From positions 1 to 11,640 of the forward strand of contig DAOVYR010000012.1 in assembly GCA_030635525.1 (NCBI GenBank): DNA of 11,640 nt, written 5' to 3'. Positions 6,724 to 11,640 of this stretch are shown here, piece by piece. This DNA is from Candidatus Nanohalarchaeota archaeon. GTDB taxonomy: Archaea > EX4484-52 > B79-G9. The stretch's first letter is position 1, and each line of letters opens with the position of its first letter. The notes beneath the pieces are model-generated. The model saw nothing but the letters and a program-made list of their open reading frames with translations. It searched no databases and was not told the origin of the DNA. The translations under genes were made by a program, and so were the position numbers.

Positions 6724-6981
6724 ATGCAGGAAAATAAATCCGGTACAATTGATGCTCAAAAAGCGACATTGATTGTAAAAAAGTACTTTAGTGCAATATA
6801 TGATAATTTAGGGCTGTTAGCGTTTAAGGTAGAAAAAGTAGAACCAAATAGTGCGAAAGATGTATGGAAAGTATCATGTAGTTTTTACCCAAGTATTGGC
6901 AGTTCCCAAAGATCATATTATCTGGTCAGGGTAAATATAAAGACAGGTATTGTTGATGTTACAGAAACAAAGAGGGAATAA
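6724..6981 (+). CDS. Small alpha/beta protein, candidate antitoxin of the PIN gene
   Basis: An 85-residue protein: one helix (A-Q-K-A-T-L-I-V-K-K-Y-F-S-A-I-Y) followed by about four beta-strand segments, including a D-V-W-K-V-S-C-S-F strand and a Y-Y-L-V-R-V-N strand before an I-K-T-G-I-V turn. The helix-plus-sheet pattern resembles small PepSY- or cystatin-like folds, but I cannot name a family. The ATG at 6724 is chosen over 6712 because GGTGAT (6714-6719) is a full Shine-Dalgarno match with 4 bases of spacing; the 6712 ATG overlaps it. Its last 26 bases overlap the PIN gene, the usual layout of an antitoxin-toxin pair. It has no AbrB, RHH or Phd/YefM signature, so if it is an antitoxin it is not a common type. 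Function is inferred from position only. Confidence 0.7.
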   Translation: MQENKSGTIDAQKATLIVKKYFSAIYDNLGLLAFKVEKVEPNSAKDVWKVSCSFYPSIGSSQRSYYLVRVNIKTGIVDVTETKRE

Positions 6982-7498
6982 ATTCTGGAATCTGTATGGT
7001 TCATCACCTCAAAAATTATCACATGAATTACAGCTTGGGCTGTTTTTAGATACAGAACCACTCATCATCTATCTGGTGGGATTGTATGATTCAAGATTCC
7101 GTTCTAATTATCTTGGTAAGTTTAACAGGCAAAAAATAGATTTTACTGTTTTAGCGCGTTTTTTTCAACAAATGAAAGTGAAACATTTCATTGTAACCCC
7201 ACAAATACTTGCTGAATTCTGGTCACTGACAAAGAATAATTTAGGTGGAAGACATCCGGATTTTATTGAGAAAATCATACCTTACCTGAAAAATGATGTT
7301 ATTGAAGAATATGTAAAAAAGGATGTAATTCTTGAGAGTGATATTGTAACCAAATACGGCATCACCGATATTGGGACATTGACAGTGGTTAAAAATAACA
7401 AATATCCTGCTTTAATATGTGAATGGGCTTTGTCCGGATTATTGGAAAAAAATGATGCAATGGTAATTTATTTTGAGCAGTTGAAAGAATTGAAATGA
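6956..7498 (+). CDS. PIN-domain protein, probable VapC-like nuclease
   Basis: A 180-residue PIN-like protein; PIN nucleases cut RNA with metal ions held by conserved acids. The expected elements occur in order: L-F-L-D32-T-E-P-L-I-I-Y (first acid and the LDT/N-x-L strand), Q-I-L-A-E87-F (second acid), I-T-D138-I-G-T-L (third acid). The closing strand and helix are A-L-I-C-E156-W-A-L, where E156 takes the place of the usual fourth Asp. The final M-V-I-Y-F-E-Q-L matches the last PIN strand. The start is the ATG at 6956 with AGGT upstream; a TTG at 6950 is less likely. It overlaps the preceding small gene by 26 bases. It is longer than a typical VapC (about 130-140) because of an N-terminal extension and a middle insertion. 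Family assignment is by motif reading; toxin activity is inferred. Confidence 0.75.
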   Translation: MLQKQRGNKFWNLYGSSPQKLSHELQLGLFLDTEPLIIYLVGLYDSRFRSNYLGKFNRQKIDFTVLARFFQQMKVKHFIVTPQILAEFWSLTKNNLGGRHPDFIEKIIPYLKNDVIEEYVKKDVILESDIVTKYGITDIGTLTVVKNNKYPALICEWALSGLLEKNDAMVIYFEQLKELK

Positions 7499-7531
7499 GA
7501 AAGGTCGGGCGATAGTGCAACACAATCAGGA

Positions 7532-7639
7532 ATTGAGAACCAATATCCACTATAATAAGGATTGAAATTGGTATCTGGGAGCTCGTGGACAGATTCGCAC
7601 TCATTGAAAACCAATATCCATTATAATAAGGATGAAGTT
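7532..7639 (+). CRISPR. Orphan mini-CRISPR relic: two repeats, one spacer
   Basis: Two near-identical direct repeats (7532-7568 and 7603-7639) match in 29 of the first 31 bases, sharing ACCAATATCC and TATAATAAGGAT blocks. The first copy continues as TTGAAAT, so it ends in ATTGAAAT, close to the ATTGAAAC 3' end typical of many archaeal type I/III repeats. That makes a 37-nt repeat. The second copy has lost a T and degenerates at this 3' end, as last repeats often do. Between them is a 34-nt unique segment (7569-7602) with about 56% G+C, higher than its surroundings. Repeat and spacer lengths are both normal for CRISPR, and the 3' tag implies + strand transcription. There are no cas genes and no clear leader in the window. 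Two repeats alone do not prove a CRISPR; an operator repeat is the main alternative. Confidence 0.6.
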
Positions 7640-7681
7640 ATAGCGCTCAGGTTTGCCACACCCCTGAATGTTTCTGTTTTG

Positions 7682-8704
7682 TCATTCTTTTACGGTTCTG
7701 CCGCGGTCAATCACTGTTTCTGCAATACTTCTTGCCATGCTGTTTATTCTTGCAAGGTTTTCCAAAACTATTGCGAATGAGCCTACTATCAGTGAGTCGT
7801 GGGTGATTCTTTTGTCGGTTATGAAGAGGCTTTTCCCGGATGCTGAGAGGTCGTATTTTGATAAGCGCATGCATTCTTCAATCACTTCGTTTGCCTGATC
7901 GAGGTTTTCGTATGTGAATGACTCTATTACGCTTTCCTGATTATGTGTCAGTTCGCAAAACAGTTCTTTCAGGCAATTTACCAGGTCTTTTGGAATATCT
8001 AAGTCTACCAGCTTAAGATATGCTTCAGATATGCCAACAGAACAGTCGCCTGCTGATTCAAGGTCACTTATGAGCCGGTTGTAGTGAAGTGCATCGTATG
8101 CAAAAATACCTGTTTTTTTTGCAAATTCAGGATTTTTTGATGCAAGATGCAAATGGCGGGATGCAAGCAATGTGAGGCGGTCTACTTCTGTGTCACGGGA
8201 TATAATGTCTATGAAGAGGTCTGCGTCTTTGTTTTCTATTGCTGTCAATGAATTTTTGAACATCCAGCAGACCAGATCATATATGCGCAGTACAATCTCT
8301 TTAATATCGAGGCCGTAGATGTCTATTATCGAATGTATTTCAAATTTGTCGCTGTGCTCGTTCAGGTCAAGGCCGATCATGGCGTTCTGGACAAACTGGC
8401 GGATCTCTTTTTTGTCTTTCCATGAGAATGATGCGCGCCTGAATCTTATGATATCTGCGCCGCGAATATATTCTGAGATTATCATGCGCAGAAGGAAGTT
8501 CATGTCGTTTCCAGAAGCATCAATTGAAGCGATGTTTTTCTTTTTTTTGTGGGGATTTGGAAGGAGGAATAATATGTTGTCGCTGCGTTCGATGATGCCG
8601 ATCTTGTCGCCAGGGGCAATATTGTTTCTTTTTATCCATGAACGCGGAAGTGAGACTATATATGTAGCACCTGCGGCTGTTGACTGAATTTTTCGCAATT
8701 CCAT
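7682..8704 (-). CDS. phoU: SpoVT/AbrB-PhoU fusion, phosphate uptake regulator
   Basis: A 340-residue protein with an N-terminal SpoVT/AbrB-type DNA-binding domain (about 1-50: R-K-I-Q-S-T, Y-I-V-S-L-P-R-S-W, P-G-D-K-I-G-I). A long all-helical PhoU-like region (about 140-330) follows, with repeated acidic helices (I-S-R-D-T-E-V-D-R and N-R-L-I-S-D-L-E-S-A-G-D). This architecture is common in archaea and usually annotated as a phosphate uptake regulator. PhoU domains bind metal and link Pst transport to regulation, and the AbrB part suggests direct promoter binding. No pst genes lie in the window. The ATG at 8704 is the natural start because the AbrB motif begins at once. It is divergent from the ATP synthase genes. 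Its upstream AT-rich region carries TATA boxes and a 12-bp dyad, perhaps its own binding site. Confidence 0.87.
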   Translation of the reverse strand: MELRKIQSTAAGATYIVSLPRSWIKRNNIAPGDKIGIIERSDNILFLLPNPHKKKKNIASIDASGNDMNFLLRMIISEYIRGADIIRFRRASFSWKDKKEIRQFVQNAMIGLDLNEHSDKFEIHSIIDIYGLDIKEIVLRIYDLVCWMFKNSLTAIENKDADLFIDIISRDTEVDRLTLLASRHLHLASKNPEFAKKTGIFAYDALHYNRLISDLESAGDCSVGISEAYLKLVDLDIPKDLVNCLKELFCELTHNQESVIESFTYENLDQANEVIEECMRLSKYDLSASGKSLFITDKRITHDSLIVGSFAIVLENLARINSMARSIAETVIDRGRTVKE

Positions 8705-8734
8705 GATAACACTTTTTCGATATTAACAGGATGA

Positions 8735-8757
8735 ATCTATATAGATATATATAAATT
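8735..8757 (-). promoter_or_regulatory. phoU-type regulator promoter with ATCTATATAGAT dyad
   Basis: On the - strand a run TTTATATATAT (about 8756-8746) forms a TATA box 45-50 bases before the ATG. Next to it is a perfect 12-bp inverted repeat, ATCTATATAGAT (8735-8746). AbrB-type dimers bind such AT-rich dyads, so autoregulation is plausible. Because the sequence is so AT-rich, part of the symmetry could be chance. Confidence 0.45.
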
Positions 8758-8762
8758 ATATA

Positions 8763-8777
8763 GAAAACATTTATATT
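8763..8777 (+). promoter_or_regulatory. BRE/TATA promoter of the ATP synthase genes
   Basis: GAAAACA (8763-8769) followed by TTTATATT (8770-8777) fits an archaeal BRE/TATA pair and predicts a transcript start near 8797-8800. The leader to the ahaH ATG would be about 75 bases. It contains a 10-codon upstream frame (8819-8851) and GGTGG (8866-8870) as ribosome binding site. Confidence 0.55.
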
Positions 8778-8875
8778 ATTAACGGCGCCACTATTAGCCA
8801 GTGTGAGTGTTCTTTCTTATGGTTGAGCGCAGAGTGAGTCACAAGATTTAGGAAATTGATGGTTCGGTGGTATTC

Positions 8876-9199
8876 ATGGATGATGACAGGATTTTAATTG
8901 AAATCAGGAAAGCTGAAAAAAAGGCATGCGAAATAAGAGAAAAGGCGGCAAAGGATAAAGATGAACTGGTCATTGAGGCAAAGCGTGCTGCTGTAAAGGT
9001 TGCAGAGGATGCTAAAATAAATGCAAAGAAAAAGGCAGATAAGATGATTTCTGATGCTGAAAATAAACTGAAAAATAAAAAAGAGAAGATCATTGCAGAA
9101 TGTGAAAAGGAATTTTCGGAATCAAAGAAAAATGCTGAGAAAAATGTAGCTTCTGCGGTTGATGTTGTTTATGAGAGATTCATAGACATGTCAGGATAG
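8876..9199 (+). CDS. ahaH: A-type ATP synthase subunit H (peripheral stalk)
   Basis: A 107-residue, highly charged, nearly continuous coiled-coil protein rich in Lys, Glu and Ala (K-A-E-K-K-A-C-E-I-R-E-K-A-A), with no membrane segment. This is the make-up of archaeal ATP synthase subunit H, which pairs with subunit E to form the peripheral stalks holding the A1 head to subunit I. Length is normal (about 100-110). The ATG at 8876 is preferred over the GTG at 8867 because GGTGG (8866-8870) lies 5 bases before it and would overlap the GTG. It is the first gene of the H-I-K order seen in archaeal aha operons, with ahaI starting 29 bases after it. Sequence alone is low-complexity; the neighbours decide the call. 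Confidence 0.85.
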   Translation: MDDDRILIEIRKAEKKACEIREKAAKDKDELVIEAKRAAVKVAEDAKINAKKKADKMISDAENKLKNKKEKIIAECEKEFSESKKNAEKNVASAVDVVYERFIDMSG

Positions 9200-9228
9200 T
9201 ATCTTTACGATTATCAATGTGAATATTT

Positions 9229-11085
9229 ATGCTTAAAACAAAAAGGATGAGTCGGGTCTCGATTGTCGGGCCAAAAACGGTCATGAAGGATGTTATTTCC
9301 GAATTCTATGATATGAATCTTCTTCATATTGATGATTATGTTAAAAAGGATGATTCCGAAGGGCTTGATATCGGTTCGCCGCTTGATGAATCGGCGCAGA
9401 TATCTGAAACTCTTGTCAAATTGAGATCACTTGAATCACATCTCCCTAAAATGAAAGGACAGGCATCAAAACACGAAGATATTTCTAAAGTGGATGGAGA
9501 TATTTCGAAAATTGAGGCAGAGGTTGTTGAAAAAATCGATGAGATGAAGGGTATTGATGATGCTAAAGGCAAGCTTGAAGTGCAATTGTCTGAGCTTGAA
9601 GTGGTCTCGTGCCTTTCTCTTTCGCTTGATGTATTTTCAGAATATGATTCATTAACATATTTTGTAGGTTATGTCAGGGATACAAGTTTTGAGGCAAAGA
9701 TCAAAAAGATTACTAAAAGATGTAATGTGTATACAGGAATGCATGGAAAGAAGATGGTTGCAGGTGTTTTTGTTGACAGGGAGAAAGGAGATGAGGTTCA
9801 AAGTTTGCTTAATGAGTCAGGTTTTAGTGAAATCAATACTTCTGCTTTCCTGGAGCTTTCAGGCAGTGTTGAGGCAAAAGTTGATGAGACTGAATCTCAG
9901 ATTAAAAAATATGATGAGAAGAAAGAAAAGATTAATGGGAAGCTTGCAAAGATCAGTGAAAAGTGGGGTTCTTATATCAAGTCAAATGAAAGCAGGCTTT
10001 CGGGTGAGGCACAGAAGGCAGAGGCACCTTTGAGGTTTTCTGTGAGTGATAATGCGTTTATTGTCAATGGATGGGTTCCTGCAAAAAATTTTGAGAACAT
10101 GTCCAAAAGACTACAGGATGCAAGTGAGGGAAAACTATATATCAAGAAATATGATGATGTTGGAAATGCGCCGATTGAGCTTGAGAACAAGGGACCTGCC
10201 AAGTCGTTCGGTTTCTTCATGGACCTTTATTCACTGCCATCTTACAAGGAAATAGACCCTACTTTTTTCATGTTTTTGATGTTCCCTGTCTTTTTCGGGT
10301 TCATGCTCGGCGACTGGGGATACGGTGTGCTTACACTAATCCTATTCACACTGCTTAAAATCAAGATCCCGAAGGCGAAATCTATTTTGAATGTGCTGAT
10401 AATTGCATCTATATCAACGATTATTTTCGGGCTTTTGTATGATGAATTTTTCGGTATTGAACTGTTCCATGAGATGGGGATACATTTTCCGCATCTTTTG
10501 ACGAGGTCTAACAGTGCCGGTGCAAGTATGCTGACTGTCTATGCGCTCGGCCTGGGCATACTTCATATTACTGCAGGGTATCTGGTCGGGTTTGTTAATG
10601 AGTTGAGGGAGCATGGGCTGAAAGCTGCTATCTTGGAAAAACTTAGCTGGATTGTTTACATGGCAGGGTTTTTTCCTGCGATTCTCGGATTTTTCGGGAT
10701 GATCCCGTCTGTTCCGTCTTTTTGCTATGTGCTGCTTGTCCTGGGTATTGTAATGATTGTGTGGGGCGAGGGCATCAAAGGTGCTCTTGAGCTGATATCG
10801 CCGCTCACAAATGTATTGAGTTATGCGCGATTGATGGCTGTCGGGCTTGCATCGGTCATTCTTGCAGAAGTTGTAAATGAGATGGCGCACCCGATGTTCC
10901 AGGCAGGGGTGGCAGGTGCTATCATGGGCATGGTTGTGCTTGTTTTCGGGCACAGCATAAATATATGCCTTGGATTGATGTCGCCATTTATACACTCGAT
11001 GCGATTACATTATGTTGAATTTTTCCTTAAGTTTTACCATGGGGGCGGGAAAAAATACCTGCCTTTCGGGCAAAGGGAAAGTTAA
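9229..11085 (+). CDS. ahaI: A-type ATP synthase subunit I (a-subunit, ion channel)
   Basis: The membrane stator subunit that forms the ion half-channels against the K ring. 618 residues, toward the short end for the family. The N-terminal half is cytoplasmic (opening with M-S-R-V-S-I-V-G-P and L-L-H-I-D-D-Y, then long coiled coils at about 55-115 and 210-265). The C-terminal half from about residue 345 has seven or eight membrane segments. Family marks include G-F-M-L-G-D-W-G-Y-G-V in the first and N-V-L-S-Y-A-R534-L-M-A-V-G-L-A. The arginine there is the conserved residue essential for proton or sodium passage. The end G-G-G-K-K-Y-L-P-F is also typical. The ATG at 9229 begins exactly at the conserved N-terminus. 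It sits between ahaH and ahaK, and the ahaK initiation region starts within 20-30 bases of its stop. Confidence 0.95.
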   Translation: MLKTKRMSRVSIVGPKTVMKDVISEFYDMNLLHIDDYVKKDDSEGLDIGSPLDESAQISETLVKLRSLESHLPKMKGQASKHEDISKVDGDISKIEAEVVEKIDEMKGIDDAKGKLEVQLSELEVVSCLSLSLDVFSEYDSLTYFVGYVRDTSFEAKIKKITKRCNVYTGMHGKKMVAGVFVDREKGDEVQSLLNESGFSEINTSAFLELSGSVEAKVDETESQIKKYDEKKEKINGKLAKISEKWGSYIKSNESRLSGEAQKAEAPLRFSVSDNAFIVNGWVPAKNFENMSKRLQDASEGKLYIKKYDDVGNAPIELENKGPAKSFGFFMDLYSLPSYKEIDPTFFMFLMFPVFFGFMLGDWGYGVLTLILFTLLKIKIPKAKSILNVLIIASISTIIFGLLYDEFFGIELFHEMGIHFPHLLTRSNSAGASMLTVYALGLGILHITAGYLVGFVNELREHGLKAAILEKLSWIVYMAGFFPAILGFFGMIPSVPSFCYVLLVLGIVMIVWGEGIKGALELISPLTNVLSYARLMAVGLASVILAEVVNEMAHPMFQAGVAGAIMGMVVLVFGHSINICLGLMSPFIHSMRLHYVEFFLKFYHGGGKKYLPFGQRES

Positions 11086-11114
11086 TTAAAATGAATGATT
11101 TGGAGGTAATTAAT

Positions 11115-11342
11115 ATGGAAACATTAATAAGCGATGTTGGTATGAAGGCTGTTGGCGCTGCACTTGCCATAGGGTTTTCTGCTATTGCTGCTGCTATTGC
11201 AGAGAAGGATATAGGTGCTGCAGCAGTCGGGGCTATGGCTGAAAAAGAAGAACTTTTTGTTAAAGGGCTGATTATGACTGTACTGCCTGAGACAATTGTG
11301 CTTTTCGGATTCGTTATTGCATACCTGATACTTGGATTATAA
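11115..11342 (+). CDS. ahaK: A-type ATP synthase subunit K (c-ring proteolipid)
   Basis: A 75-residue, two-helix proteolipid that forms the rotating ion-carrying ring. Helix 1 (about 11-40) is Ala/Gly-rich and ends with G-A-M-A-E-K-E-E-L-F. Helix 2 (about 48-74) holds the ion-binding glutamate E59 in L-P-E-T-I-V-L-F-G. The Q and Y of the L-P-x-T-Q-x-x-Y pattern associated with sodium-binding rings are replaced by I and F, so proton coupling seems likelier, although this is weak evidence. The start is the ATG at 11115, since GGAGGT (11102-11107) is a full Shine-Dalgarno 7 bases before it. An in-frame ATG at 11091 would overlap that site and add eight polar residues. It is a single hairpin of usual archaeal size. 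A strong terminator-like hairpin follows 11 bases after the stop. Confidence 0.95.
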   Translation: METLISDVGMKAVGAALAIGFSAIAAAIAEKDIGAAAVGAMAEKEELFVKGLIMTVLPETIVLFGFVIAYLILGL

Positions 11343-11353
11343 TATATACGATG

Positions 11354-11378
11354 AAAGGCGCAGGGTATCTGCGCCTTT
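11354..11378 (+). terminator. Strong hairpin after ahaK
   Basis: AAAGGCGCAG (11354-11363), loop GGTAT, and CTGCGCCTTT (11369-11378) make a perfect 10-bp GC-rich stem followed by TATCTTTT. This is the clearest terminator-like element in the window. It would separate ahaH-I-K from whatever follows, or reduce readthrough so that ahaK message is more abundant and stable. Confidence 0.7.
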
Positions 11379-11432
11379 TATCTTTTCTGAGTATAGTTAA
11401 AGTCGTTACTAAATCATAGGATAATTGTGAAA

Positions 11433-11519
11433 ATTGGAGAATCCTAAGCTTTTTCATAATGAAAAATCAGGGAATCTGTGTGCGATTGGGTAATTCCAAG
11501 CTTTTTCGCAATGAAAAAT
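11433..11519. repeat. Two 35-nt direct repeats, each with a TTTTTC/GAAAAA hairpin
   Basis: 11433-11467 and 11485-11519 match in 29 of 35 bases. Each begins ATTGG and contains AAGC followed by TTTTTC, a 5-base loop (ATAAT or GCAAT) and GAAAAA. Two of the six differences fall in the loop and none in the stem. The copies are 52 bases apart (start to start). Function unknown; no coding potential seen here. Confidence 0.6.
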
Positions 11520-11560
11520 GGACAAATTTAACCAAAACCCAAGAGATGTTAACTATCCGG

Positions 11561-11630
11561 GCGAATTTCAAAGATTCGCTGGATCATAAAAATCACAAAG
11601 TGATTTTTAAGGATATGGGAAAGTCATATC
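11561..11630. repeat. Three consecutive perfect hairpins at the window end
   Basis: Stem 1: GCGAAT/ATTCGC (11561-11566, 11574-11579). Stem 2: TAAAAATCAC/GTGATTTTTA (11587-11596, 11600-11609), 10 bp with a 3-base loop. Stem 3: GATATG/CATATC (11612-11617, 11625-11630). All three loops are A-rich (CAAAG, AAA, GAAAG), and the stems follow one another within 70 bases. A + strand frame from the ATG at 11546 stays open through them to the window edge (31 codons), so a gene start cannot be excluded. Confidence 0.5.
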
Positions 11631-11640
11631 ACCCAAAAAG

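Noticed and set aside
7562..7898. Short + strand frames over the repeat unit and the end of the PhoU-type gene
   Set aside because: They cross the direct repeats and run antisense to the PhoU domain; no ribosome site or family match.
2477..8875. Insertion sequence or integrase-bounded island
   Set aside because: I found no transposase, integrase, tRNA gene or flanking repeats that would define an element; the accessory character is judged from gene content only.
10414..10995. A 193-codon open frame on the - strand
   Set aside because: Antisense to the membrane part of ahaI; His/Asn/Cys-rich product with no domain.

Overview
The window looks archaeal. It encodes three membrane-sector or stalk subunits of an A-type (V-like) ATP synthase, a SpoVT/AbrB-PhoU fusion regulator, a HEPN/MNT toxin-antitoxin pair and a PIN protein. 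Genes are preceded by TATA-like boxes, and several starts have GGTG/GGTGAT/GGAGGT Shine-Dalgarno sequences. The first gene is an Ig-like, sequon-packed surface protein with a MopE-type metal-binding motif, one membrane anchor and a short cytoplasmic helical tail. That style is common in DPANN-type uncultivated archaea, but the lineage is a guess from style and not from a marker gene.

Layout. (1) 1-2476, + strand: the 3' part of the surface glycoprotein gene, then a TsaC/YrdC threonylcarbamoyl-AMP synthase 13 bases later. (2) 2477-2965: a 489-base gap with a strong TATA box, a 12-bp dyad and no convincing gene. (3) 2966-5153, + strand: three consecutive genes of unknown function. (4) 5162-6684, - strand: a likely operon of winged-helix/nucleotidyltransferase fusion, MntA antitoxin and HepT toxin. 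(5) 6724-7498, + strand: a small alpha/beta protein overlapping a PIN-domain nuclease, probably a VapBC-like pair. (6) 7532-7639: two copies of an about 37-nt repeat ending in (A)TTGAAA-type sequence, separated by a GC-richer 34-nt segment. This looks like an orphan, decaying CRISPR with one spacer. (7) 7682-8704, - strand: AbrB-PhoU regulator. (8) 8876-11342, + strand: ahaH-ahaI-ahaK, divergent from the regulator. A strong hairpin terminator follows ahaK. (9) 11343-11640: a hairpin-rich non-coding tail, possibly with the beginning of another gene at the edge.

How it fits together: housekeeping blocks (surface protein/tRNA modification on the left, phosphate regulator/ATP synthase on the right) flank a roughly 5-kb accessory island. 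The island holds unknown genes, two toxin-antitoxin-like modules and a CRISPR relic. The most novel items are the three-gene unknown cassette, the three-component wHTH-NT/MntA/HepT operon, the orphan repeat-spacer unit and the hairpin cluster after ahaK.
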